Of a DNA stretch of 6,404 nucleotides, positions 1 through 6,348 are shown piece by piece; position 1 is the stretch's first letter; the number at the start of each line of letters is the position of its first letter. The translations under genes and the position numbers were made by a program. The notes below the pieces were generated by a model. The model was given only the letters and a program-made list of their open reading frames with translations. It was not told the origin of the DNA and searched no databases. This DNA is from Gemmatimonadota bacterium (lineage in GTDB: Bacteria > Gemmatimonadota > Gemmatimonadetes > Gemmatimonadales > GWC2-71-9), in the NCBI GenBank assembly GCA_003220985.1, contig QHTY01000033.1, positions 1-6,404 of the forward strand, given 5' to 3'.

Positions 1-720
1 CCTGGTAAATACCAGCGGCTGGAATGGCCGATACCGCGTGTAAGGGAAGCGCCAGCCAGGCCCGAAGCGATACACGACGCCAACCCCGAATCCGAACGGG
101 TAGCCGTACCCAAAACCGCCATAGCCAAAGCAGCTCGCCCAGCCCCAGAACGGATCGAAGCAGAAGGGACTGTAGAAGCCCCCTCCGTACCCATAGCCAT
201 AGCCCGCGCCATAGCCATAGCGCGCCCCATAGGCCACCCGACTTCCGTTCACCACGTACGTCGCGGCGTCATAATCGAACCTGCCGCTGGAGTCGCCGGC
301 CATGCGCTGCACGATGTCGACCAACTTCGCGAGGGGGTCGTCACGCACGCTGGTCGACGGTCCTCCCAGCGCGCGAAAGTCCCAGTGATCGTTGCGGGCG
401 AAGCTGTCGAATGTGAACGGGTCTTTGGCCACCGCGGCGAGCACGGTGCCCGATCCTTCATCTGACTCCATCTGGAAAGCGTCACGATCGGCGCGGCCGC
501 GGACTTCGAATCGTTTGCCGCCGCGGATGAAGTCATCATCACGCGGATCGAGCGGGAACAAGACGCGAATGCGGCCGTCCGGATCCGCATTCAAGACGAC
601 GAGATACCCATCTTGCGCCGATTGGACGTAGACACGCGCGCGGTCGCCGCTCGTGAACTGGTCGTGATTGAGCTGCACGGTGACGGGAGACTGGGTGAGT
701 ACCAACAGTAGGGCTAGCAT
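1..720 (-). CDS. DUF4384-domain envelope protein with Gly/Tyr-rich tail (3' end missing)
   Basis: This is an open frame of 240 codons read from ATG at 720-718 to the left edge without a stop, so the C-terminus lies outside the window. Residues 1-15 (MLALLLVLTQSPVTV) look like a short secretion signal without the usual basic n-region. Residues about 27-108 match the DUF4384 pattern: 'RARVYVQSAQDGYLVVLNAD', then 'GRIRVLFP' and 'DDDFIRGGKRFEV', ending near 'VLAAVAKDPF'. Residues 162-225 are very rich in Gly, Tyr and Phe (repeated YGYG), followed by a basic aromatic stretch. An in-frame TGA lies six codons upstream, so no longer N-terminus is available from a standard start. The biochemical role of DUF4384 proteins is not firmly known; they are usually secreted or envelope-associated and often occur near signalling genes. 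Here it is divergent from the fucosidase operon. The frame and family are seen directly; envelope location is inferred. Confidence 0.82.
   Translation of the reverse strand, partial: MLALLLVLTQSPVTVQLNHDQFTSGDRARVYVQSAQDGYLVVLNADPDGRIRVLFPLDPRDDDFIRGGKRFEVRGRADRDAFQMESDEGSGTVLAAVAKDPFTFDSFARNDHWDFRALGGPSTSVRDDPLAKLVDIVQRMAGDSSGRFDYDAATYVVNGSRVAYGARYGYGAGYGYGYGGGFYSPFCFDPFWGWASCFGYGGFGYGYPFGFGVGVVYRFGPGWRFPYTRYRPFQPLVFTR
191..221 (-). repeat. In-frame repeat coding for Tyr-Gly units
   Basis: The 13-base block CCATAGCCATAGC occurs at 191-203 and again at 209-221, 18 bases (6 codons) apart. On the minus strand it encodes the alternating Tyr-Gly stretch around residues 167-177 of the DUF4384 protein. 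Because the period is a multiple of three, copy-number change would lengthen or shorten the tail without breaking the frame. Confidence 0.6.
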
Positions 721-2023
721 CTTCTTTAATATACCTCAGTTTGAAGCCATTCTCACGGCCCTCTTAGTATCCCTCGCTCTCTCACAAGGGAGGGATTCGA
801 TCCCCGCCGAGCGCGTCGCGTCGCGCGAATGGTTTCGCGACGCCAAGTTCGGCATGTTCATTCACTGGGGCGTCTACAGCCTGCTCGGTCAGGGTGAATG
901 GGTAATGCAAAATCGCCCGATCGTTGTTCCCGACTACGAGTGGCTCGCCTCCACGTTCAATCCTGCAAAGTTCGACGCGAAGAGCTGGGTCGCGCTCGCC
1001 AAGAGCGCGGGCATGAAGTACATCACGATCACCTCGCGTCACCACGACGGCTTCTCGATGTTCGCAACACGGGCCACGCGCTACAACATCGTAGATTGGA
1101 CGCCGTTTCAGCGAGATCCGTTAAAAGAGCTGGCGGACGAATGCCACCGGCAGGGCATCAAGCTCTTCTTCTATTACTCCCAGCTCGACTGGCACCACCC
1201 CGACTACTGGCCCCGGGGCTCGACCGGTCACAAAACGGGACGTCCGGAACGCGGCGACTGGAACCGCTATCTCGATTTTCTCGACGCGCAGCTGACGGAG
1301 CTGCTCACCAACTATGGGCCCGTGGGCGGCATCTGGTTCGACGGGATGTGGGACAAGCCCCCCCCGGATGCCGATTGGCGGCTCCCGCAGACGTACGCGC
1401 TGATCCATCGGCTGCAGCCCGCGGCGCTCGTCGTGCCGAATCATCACCGGGCGCCGCTGCCAGGCGAGGACGTGCAGACATTCGAGCAGGATTTGCCCGG
1501 TGGGAACACCGCGGGCTTCAACACGCAGACGATCGGCGGGTTAGCGCTCGAGACGTCGCTCACGATGAACGATTCGTGGGGCTTCAACCTCACCGACCAC
1601 AACTACAAATCGTTGCGCGATCTCATCCATTATCTCGTGAAAGCCGCGGGGCAGGGGGCGAATCTGTTGCTCAACATCGGCCCGCGACCGGACGGCACGA
1701 TTCCGCCTGAGGCCGAAGAGCGGCTCCGGGCGATCGGCGAGTGGCTCAGCACCAATGGTGGCGCGATCTACGGGACGCGCGCCGGTCCCATCGCCCCGCG
1801 TAGCTGGGGCGTGACGACACGGCGCGGCGACACCGTGTTCGTCCACGTGCTCGATTGGAGTGATCGCGCATTGACGATCCCGACGATCCCCGGTCGCTGG
1901 CGCGCGCGTGTGTGGCCGACCGGCGCGACAGTCCGAATCACGCCGGTGGATTCGGGCCTCGCGCTCCTGCTGCCGGCGGCGACCGCAGAGAGTTTCGACC
2001 GCATCGTCGCCCTCTACCACTAG
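695..2023 (+). CDS. Alpha-L-fucosidase, glycoside hydrolase family 29
   Basis: This enzyme is predicted to hydrolyse terminal alpha-L-fucose from glycans by a retaining mechanism. Numbered from GTG 695 (442 aa, normal for GH29), the family landmarks are in order: 'AKFGMFIHWGVYS' (H57-W58-G59), 'SRHHDGFSMF' (H116-H117-D118), 'FYYSQLDWHHPDY' (about 159-171), and 'GGIWFDGMW', whose Asp216 is the expected catalytic nucleophile. 'ETSLTMNDSWGF' and 'LLLNIGPRPDGTIPPEA' follow, then a C-terminal segment of about 70 residues that fits the usual beta-sandwich. The acid/base Glu is poorly conserved in this family and I do not assign it. A hydrophobic stretch (AILTALLVSLALSQG) just before the catalytic domain suggests export. 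The start is uncertain: GTG 695 has GGGAG at 685-689, but overlaps the divergent gene by 26 bp. TTG 668 and GTG 680 are alternatives, as is a rare ATT at 749. The lipoprotein cytochrome gene follows 9 bp downstream. Confidence 0.9.
   Translation: MSTNSRASIFFNIPQFEAILTALLVSLALSQGRDSIPAERVASREWFRDAKFGMFIHWGVYSLLGQGEWVMQNRPIVVPDYEWLASTFNPAKFDAKSWVALAKSAGMKYITITSRHHDGFSMFATRATRYNIVDWTPFQRDPLKELADECHRQGIKLFFYYSQLDWHHPDYWPRGSTGHKTGRPERGDWNRYLDFLDAQLTELLTNYGPVGGIWFDGMWDKPPPDADWRLPQTYALIHRLQPAALVVPNHHRAPLPGEDVQTFEQDLPGGNTAGFNTQTIGGLALETSLTMNDSWGFNLTDHNYKSLRDLIHYLVKAAGQGANLLLNIGPRPDGTIPPEAEERLRAIGEWLSTNGGAIYGTRAGPIAPRSWGVTTRRGDTVFVHVLDWSDRALTIPTIPGRWRARVWPTGATVRITPVDSGLALLLPAATAESFDRIVALYH
728..756 (-). 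promoter_or_regulatory. Candidate sigma70-type promoter for a leaderless DUF4384 transcript
   Basis: On the minus strand, GTGAGA (756-751, four of six matches to TTGACA) and TATATT (733-728, five of six to TATAAT) are separated by exactly 17 bases. The -10 box ends 7 bases before the ATG at 720, which puts the expected transcription start on or beside the start codon. No well-spaced Shine-Dalgarno exists in that interval; the AAAGAAG there abuts the ATG. The simplest reading is a leaderless mRNA. This rests only on sequence inspection. Confidence 0.5.
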
Positions 2024-2026
2024 GAG
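2022..2026 (+). promoter_or_regulatory. Ribosome binding site of the cytochrome gene
   Basis: AGGAG overlaps the fucosidase stop codon (TAG at 2021-2023) and sits 6 bases before ATG 2033. It fixes the cytochrome start and suggests the two genes are translated from one mRNA. Confidence 0.75.
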
Positions 2027-2032
2027 CCCTTC

Positions 2033-2569
2033 ATGTCCCGTTGCCGCATCGCGCTCGTGTTGCTGGCCCAGCTGGCCCTCGCCGCATGCAATGGTCCGCA
2101 AGACCCGGTGGCGCGCGGCCGATATCTCGCGAACGTCGGGGGCTGTAACGATTGCCACACGCCCAAGATCTTCACGGCGACCAGCATGAGTCTCGACACG
2201 ACGCGATTGCTCGCGGGCTACCCTGCGGCGGCGCCGGTGCCGGCGCTGCCCGCGGGCCTGCCGAACCCCGCAGCATGGGCGGCATTGAGCAACGGCGACG
2301 GGACCGCGTGGGCCGGACCGTGGGGGACCAGCTTCGCCGCGAATCTCACGCCCCATGAGACGGGGCTCGCTGCCTGGACACCCGAGTTGTTCATTCAGGC
2401 GATGCGGACGGGCAAGCACATGGGGACCGGCCGCGCGGTCCTGCCGCCGATGCCGTGGCAGGATTACGGCCAAATGACTGATGACGACTTGCGCGCGGTG
2501 TTTGCCTACCTGCGATCGCTCAAAGCGGTGGCGAACGCGGTGCCGGCGCCGGTGCCGCCCAAGAGTTAA
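2033..2569 (+). CDS. Lipoprotein c-type cytochrome (single haem)
   Basis: This is a 178-aa exported electron-transfer protein. Residues 1-18 form a lipoprotein signal ending in the lipobox L16-A17-A18-C19, so the mature protein should be anchored in a membrane through Cys19. One haem-binding motif is present, C38-N-D-C41-H42, and Met140 in 'LPPMPW' is the likely second axial ligand. The pattern of 'RGRYLANVGGCNDCHTP', 'WGTSFAANLTPHETGLAAWT', 'FIQAMRTGKHMG', 'PPMPW' and 'DDDLRAVFAYLRSLK' resembles the monohaem domains of cytochrome subunits of membrane alcohol, aldehyde and gluconate dehydrogenases. No dehydrogenase partner is present in the window, so the electron donor is unknown. The gene lies 9 bp after the fucosidase and ends in a 4-bp overlap with the convergent kinase gene. 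Haem attachment and anchoring are well supported by motifs; partnership with fucose oxidation would be speculation. Confidence 0.9.
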   Translation: MSRCRIALVLLAQLALAACNGPQDPVARGRYLANVGGCNDCHTPKIFTATSMSLDTTRLLAGYPAAAPVPALPAGLPNPAAWAALSNGDGTAWAGPWGTSFAANLTPHETGLAAWTPELFIQAMRTGKHMGTGRAVLPPMPWQDYGQMTDDDLRAVFAYLRSLKAVANAVPAPVPPKS

Positions 2570-4113
2570 CGCAGGTCTTCAGCCCTGAACAGCAACCCCA
2601 CTGTCCCGCGCGCTACATCCACCTGTTTTCCCAGATCGCGGAACATCGCCGCGCGTCCACCAGCTTCGGCGCGCACGGTGGAGTTCTCGAACAGCGGGTA
2701 GTAGCCGATCGCCATCCGCACGGCGCCCGGTGGAATCATGCAGCCGCAGCGCTGTGTGCCTGCGAGCCCCGCGTTCACGGTGATCGACAGCGGCTCCCCG
2801 GTTTCGTTGGTGATCAGGGGTGCAAAGAAGGCGCCGTGTGTGGGTCTCGCGGTTGCGGCGAGGCGAACGGTGCCGCGCGGGCTGGCGATCGCGATCGTAT
2901 CGCCGAGTGAGACGCCGAGTCGTGAGACGAGCTGCCAGGAGAGATTGAGCCGGCGGCCGCGCTCGAGCTTCAGCTCGAACGAGCCACCGGGAAGAATCCG
3001 CCGCTCCTCACCGCCAACCTGTACCGCGACCATATCGGTCAGGCGATTCTCAAACACCAGTTTGGGCTGCCGGAAGAACATCGCACCGGCGCCGAGCGCG
3101 AGCACGGGCAAGACGATCGCCAGCACAACCCAACCAACACGTCGGGGTTTGACCGCCCGACCGCCCGACCGCCCGACCGCCCGAACCTGTTTCGTCGCCC
3201 CACTCACCAGTAGCTCCGTCGCCGCCTGAGCCGCCGTAGCTCGCGAGCGTACCGTACTTGGTTGGTGGACGCTCTCGAGTGCGGCGATTACTTCGCCCGC
3301 GGAACGGAACCGGTCGCTCGGCTGCTTCGCGAGCAGGCGCAGGATCACATCCGACAATTCTCTCGGGACATTCGGGTTGACGTCGTGTGCGGTGGGTGGC
3401 GGATCGGCGATGTGCTTCCCGACGATCTGTTGCGACGACTCGCCGTCGAACGGCGGCGCGCCGGTCACCATCTGGAAGAGCACGGCGCCGAGGGAATAGA
3501 GATCGGACGCAGGGCCCAGGTTGGGGTCGCCGAGTGCCTGCTCGGGGCTCATGTAGTGCGGCGTGCCGATGACGAGGCCCGTCTGCGTGAGTCCCGCCGG
3601 CGCGGCACTGTCGAGCCGCCGCGCAATCCCGAAGTCGACGAGCAGTGGGCGGCCGCGCGCGACATCGAGCATGATGTTGTCGGGCTTGATGTCGCGATGG
3701 ATGAGGCCGGCTTTGTGCGCGTGATCGAGCGCATCGAGGATCGGGATGATGATCGCGAGCGCGCGCTCGGGCGGTAGCGCCCCCTCCCCGGAGCGCTTGA
3801 GCAGCTCGCCCAGCGACATGCCGTCCACGAACGGCATCGCGTAGTAGACGAGCCCTTCGCCGTCGCCCACAAAGTGGATTGGCAGGATGTTGGCGTGCTC
3901 GAGTCGGGCGGCGGCCCGGGTTTCCCGCTGGAAGCGCTCGATCATGCCGGCGGTCCAGGCGACATCGGGGCGCAGCACCTTCACGGCGAGCCGCCGCTCT
4001 AAGTCCTTATCCCAGACCTCGTAGACCTCGGCGAAGCCGCCCGAGCCGACGACCCGGCGCACCTCGTATTTGGGACCGAGGGCCTTGGCGAGGCTGGCGA
4101 GGGTGTCAGGCAT
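2566..4113 (-). CDS. Transmembrane Ser/Thr protein kinase with unassigned extracytoplasmic domain
   Basis: This is a 515-aa Hanks-type kinase. The cytoplasmic kinase domain spans residues about 16-280. It has the Gly-rich loop G23-S-G-G-F-A-E-V30, the ATP-anchoring Lys45 in 'LAVKVL', Glu64 in helix C ('FQRET'), the catalytic loop H139-R-D141-I-K-P-D-N146, D160-F-G162, and the 'GTPHYMSPEQ' segment. All catalytic residues are intact, so it should be active. A linker (about 281-325, Ala/Arg-rich) leads to one transmembrane helix at about 326-347. The remaining 168 residues would lie outside the cytoplasm. They show no PASTA, WD40 or TPR pattern; they look beta-rich and contain a 'RCGCMIPPGA' Cys pair. 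The natural reading is a receptor kinase sensing an envelope condition, but its ligand and substrates are unknown. The ATG at 4113 lacks a clear Shine-Dalgarno; a weak -10-like CATAGT (4127-4122) lies just upstream. It is divergent from the ZU5-like lipoprotein gene and convergent with the cytochrome gene. Confidence 0.92.
   Translation of the reverse strand: MPDTLASLAKALGPKYEVRRVVGSGGFAEVYEVWDKDLERRLAVKVLRPDVAWTAGMIERFQRETRAAARLEHANILPIHFVGDGEGLVYYAMPFVDGMSLGELLKRSGEGALPPERALAIIIPILDALDHAHKAGLIHRDIKPDNIMLDVARGRPLLVDFGIARRLDSAAPAGLTQTGLVIGTPHYMSPEQALGDPNLGPASDLYSLGAVLFQMVTGAPPFDGESSQQIVGKHIADPPPTAHDVNPNVPRELSDVILRLLAKQPSDRFRSAGEVIAALESVHQPSTVRSRATAAQAATELLVSGATKQVRAVGRSGGRAVKPRRVGWVVLAIVLPVLALGAGAMFFRQPKLVFENRLTDMVAVQVGGEERRILPGGSFELKLERGRRLNLSWQLVSRLGVSLGDTIAIASPRGTVRLAATARPTHGAFFAPLITNETGEPLSITVNAGLAGTQRCGCMIPPGAVRMAIGYYPLFENSTVRAEAGGRAAMFRDLGKQVDVARGTVGLLFRAEDLR
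3151..3182. repeat. Four perfect 8-bp tandem repeats inside the kinase linker
   Basis: GACCGCCC is repeated four times without a mismatch. On the coding (minus) strand the GGGCGGTC units encode residues about 310-321 (VRAVGRSGGRAV), between the kinase domain and the transmembrane helix. Eight is not a multiple of three, so gain or loss of one or two copies would shift the frame and cut off the membrane helix and outer domain while leaving the kinase domain intact. Confidence 0.85.
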
Positions 4114-4136
4114 CGGCGCGAACTATGGGATCCCCA

Positions 4137-4170
4137 CCCCAATGTCACCAAAACGGTCCCCATTGTGACC
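4137..4170. repeat. Pair of 13-bp near-identical direct repeats between divergent genes
   Basis: CCCCAATGTCACC (4137-4149) and CCCCATTGTGACC (4158-4170) match at 11 of 13 positions and start 21 bases apart, about two helical turns. They lie between the divergent kinase and lipoprotein starts. This could be a tandem operator; the regulator is unknown. Chance similarity cannot be excluded. Confidence 0.35.
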
Positions 4171-4179
4171 CTTCTCACC
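4164..4179. promoter_or_regulatory. Possible CRP/FNR-family operator
   Basis: TGTGA-CCCTTC-TCACC matches the CRP-type dyad TGTGA-N6-TCACA at nine of the ten specified positions. It lies about 80 bp upstream of ATG 4252 and about 50 bp upstream of the kinase ATG on the other strand. It could influence either gene. One short motif in one gap is weak evidence, and the regulator in this organism is unknown. Confidence 0.35.
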
Positions 4180-4239
4180 GAAATGACTCTTCAATAGTCC
4201 CATGTTGTATCCCGGTAAGGTCCCTTCCGAACGCCTAAA

Positions 4240-4245
4240 AGAGGA
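4240..4245 (+). promoter_or_regulatory. Ribosome binding site of the ZU5-like lipoprotein gene
   Basis: AGAGGA is followed by a 6-base spacer and ATG 4252. This is a canonical arrangement that decides the start. It contrasts with the DUF4384 and kinase genes in the window, which lack a clear Shine-Dalgarno. Confidence 0.75.
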
Positions 4246-4251
4246 TCACTA

Positions 4252-4776
4252 ATGAAGGCCCGTCGCCTGCTAATCGCGCCCGTTCTGCTGCTGGTGATCG
4301 CACTCGCTTGCACCGACCGCACACCAACGTCAGTCCCGGCAGCTCCCGCGCCCGACGCAAGTCTGATCGGCGGCCTCCTTGGTGCGACGGGATTGCTCAA
4401 ATGCTCCAACCTGCCTTACGCGTCCTCGACCGCGACGATCGGAGTAGCCGGCGGTTCGATCAGCGCGGGTCCGCATACGCTCGTGATCCCGCCCGGCGCG
4501 CTCACCGCGCCGACGGCGATCACGATGACCGCGCCGACCGGGTTGGGCGTGAACGCCGTCAAGTTCCAGCCCGAGGGCCTGCGGTTCGTAACGCCCGCCG
4601 CCCTCACGATGAGCTACGCGAACTGCAGCCTGCTCGGCAAGATCCTGCCGAAGCGGATCGCGTATACGGACAACAACCTCAATATCCTGTCGTACCTCCT
4701 GTCACTCGACAATCTCTTGTCGAAGCGAGTGACGGGTAAAGTCAATCACTTCTCAGCTTACGTGGTCGCGTGGTAA
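4252..4776 (+). CDS. Small lipoprotein with ZU5-like domain
   Basis: This is a 174-aa predicted lipoprotein. It has a basic n-region (MKARR), a hydrophobic core and a cleavage site A17-L18-A19 before Cys20. A Pro/Ala-rich spacer follows (about 24-35). The central part has the ZU5-like pattern: 'GVAGGSISAGPHTLVIPPGA' (about 64-83), then 'AITMTAPTG', 'VKFQPEGLRFVTPAALTMSY'. It ends with 'HFSAYVVAW', a closing strand often seen in such proteins. ZU5-like domains are beta-rich and thought to mediate protein-protein contacts; no catalytic role is suggested. Two further Cys residues (in 'LLKCSNL' and 'YANCSLL') could form a disulphide. The start is set by AGAGGA at 4240-4245. The stop codon overlaps the GTG start of the TPR/HD-GYP gene by 7 bases, so the two are probably translationally coupled. 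The real function is unknown. Confidence 0.82.
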   Translation: MKARRLLIAPVLLLVIALACTDRTPTSVPAAPAPDASLIGGLLGATGLLKCSNLPYASSTATIGVAGGSISAGPHTLVIPPGALTAPTAITMTAPTGLGVNAVKFQPEGLRFVTPAALTMSYANCSLLGKILPKRIAYTDNNLNILSYLLSLDNLLSKRVTGKVNHFSAYVVAW

Positions 4777-6348
4777 ATAGATCGGCAGCCGATCTGCTGC
4801 ACGACGCGCGCAGCCGCGAACGCGCCGCGTGCATCCCCGAAGCCGTACAGCTCTACGAGGCGGCGATTTCCACTGCCGAACGCTCCGGCGAAAAGGCGAT
4901 TCTCGCCGAGGCGCTGCGGCGGCTCGCCGTCGTGCTGCATCATCGCAACGAGTCGGCCCGGGCGCGCGACCTCTGTAACCGCAGCTACAAAGTCGCGAGC
5001 GCGCTCGGCAACGACGTGCTCGCCGGCGAAGCACTCAACACCATGGGCGGTCTCGCGCTGCGCACGGGCGCGGTGGAAGAGGCGCGCGGGTACTTCCTCC
5101 AGGCGCTCGAGCGCGGCGGGCAGTCCCGCGAGCTCCTCGCACGCGTCGAGCAGAACCTCGGCATTCTCGCGAACATCCGGGGCCAGCTGGTCGAGGCTGT
5201 CCGGCATTACGAGCGCGCCGTCGAGAACTATCGCGCCACCAATGACGAGCATGGCTCGGCCAGGGCATACGTCAATCTTGGCATCGCTCATACCGACCTG
5301 CGGCAGTACGATTGGGCCGACAGCTATTTCAGCAAGAGTTACGAGATCGCCGAGCGTGCAGGCGACGTGTATTTGCAGGGGATGTGTCTCGCGAATCACG
5401 CCGAGGCGTACCTTCTGCGCGAGCGCTACGACCAGGCGCGCCGGATGGCCGAAGCCGCGCTCGCGATCTTCGATCAGCTCGATTTGCGCGCCGACAAGTC
5501 GGAAGCCTACAAGCTCATCGGCATGGTCTATCGCGAGACCGGCCGGCCCGCGCTCGGCGAGTCGCGGCTGCGCTCGGCGATCGAACTGGCCGTGAGCGCC
5601 GGCTCCGTGCTGAACGAAGCCGAGGCGGTGCGCGAACTGGCGCTGCTGATGCAGACGATGGGCCGGAACCAGGATGCGCTGACGCTGCTGAACACGGCGC
5701 ACCGCCTGTTCCGCCGGCTCGATGCGCGCATGGACCTCGTGCACGTCGGCGGCAAGGTGGCCGAGCTCGAGACGACGTATTTCGACGTCGTGCGCGAATG
5801 GGGCCAGTCGATCGAATCGGCGGACAGCTACACGTTCGGCCATTGCGAGCGCGTCGCCCGTCGCGCCTTGGCTGTCGCGCGCTACCTCGGCTTGGACGAC
5901 ACCGAACAGACCGCGATCCGCCTCGGCGCCTACCTCCATGACCTCGGCAAAGTCCGCGTGCCGCACGAAATCCTCAACAAGCCGGGCCCGCTGACGCGCG
6001 CTGAGTTCGACGTCGTACAGATGCATCCGCTGTGGGGTATCGAGCTGCTCGCCGCAGTCGAATTCCCCTGGGATTTGAAGCCCATCATCCGGTGGCATCA
6101 CGAGCGCTACGACGGCCGGCACCGGCTATCCCGATCGCCTGCGCGGCGAGGAGATCCCCGTGTCGGCGCAGGTCGTGGGGATCGTCGACGTGTTCGACGC
6201 GCTGACGACCGACCGTGCCTACCGCGCGGCCCTGACCTTCGACGCGGCGCTCGCCGAGATCGAGCGCTGCAAGGCGTGGTGGTCCGACTCCGTCTATGAC
6301 GCCTTTCGCGCGTCCCTGGCTCGGCAGCATGCGATGGAGGCTGCGTGA
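4770..6348 (+). CDS. TPR/HD-GYP protein (cyclic-di-GMP phosphodiesterase family), frameshifted near the 3' end
   Basis: The N-terminal ~330 residues are a run of tetratricopeptide-like helical pairs (for example 'AYVNLGIAHTDLRQYDWADS'). They form a likely protein-binding scaffold with no membrane segment, so the protein is cytoplasmic. An HD-GYP domain follows: H358 ('YTFGHCERVARRA'), H390-D391-L-G-K394, H419 ('QMHPLWGIELL') and H443-H444-E-R-Y-D448-G449. These are the family's metal ligands; HD-GYP enzymes typically hydrolyse cyclic di-GMP. Directly after G449 the frame breaks. As written, it continues for 60 Arg-rich residues to a stop at 6299. Removing four bases (CGGC, duplicated at 6113-6120) restores 'DGTGYPDRLRGEEIPVSAQV' and 'VDVFDALTTDRAYRAAL', with TGA at 6346-6348, giving 524 aa. 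The GTG start at 4770 overlaps the upstream gene by 7 bases. Read literally, the product lacks the GYP motif and the last helices, and is probably inactive. A sequencing or assembly error is equally possible. Confidence 0.87.
6113..6120 (+). other. Frameshift site: tandem CGGC duplication in the GYP motif
   Basis: CGGCCGGC stands where one CGGC is expected. With a single copy the codons read GAC GGC ACC GGC TAT CCC, that is D-G-T-G-Y-P, the signature of the family. Both flanking frames are clearly coding, which locates the break within a few bases. Confidence 0.85.
6336..6340 (+). promoter_or_regulatory. Ribosome binding site of the last gene
   Basis: GGAGG ends 4 bases before GTG 6345 and lies inside the end of the HD-GYP coding frame. 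It supports a coupled start for the next gene. Confidence 0.65.

Noticed and set aside
24..416. Plus-strand open frame of 130 aa at the left edge
   Set aside because: It is a Ser/Arg/Pro-rich shadow of the DUF4384 gene, which has a recognisable domain on the minus strand.
249..590. Minus-strand 113-aa open frame in the left region
   Set aside because: It is out of frame with the DUF4384 reading that continues from 720 to the edge, is low in plausible secondary structure, and has no motif.
1541..2473. Minus-strand open frame of 310 aa across the fucosidase/cytochrome junction
   Set aside because: It is Arg-rich with no domain, and lies opposite two well-supported genes with lipobox, CxxCH and GH29 motifs.
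2542..2566. GC-rich CCGGCGCCGG palindrome near the cytochrome stop as a terminator
   Set aside because: It is inside the coding frame, is not followed by a T-run, and such GC palindromes are common at this base composition.
3151..3182. CRISPR-like repeat
   Set aside because: The 8-bp units are directly adjacent with no spacers, and the run lies in frame inside a kinase gene.
4758..6122. Long open frame on the minus strand (454 aa) opposite the TPR/HD-GYP gene
   Set aside because: It is antisense to a frame with clear TPR and HD-GYP motifs, has no recognisable domain, and is expected from GC-rich codon bias.
6160..6348. Separate small gene starting at GTG 6160
   Set aside because: Its product is the C-terminal piece of the HD-GYP domain in the shifted frame, not an independent gene.
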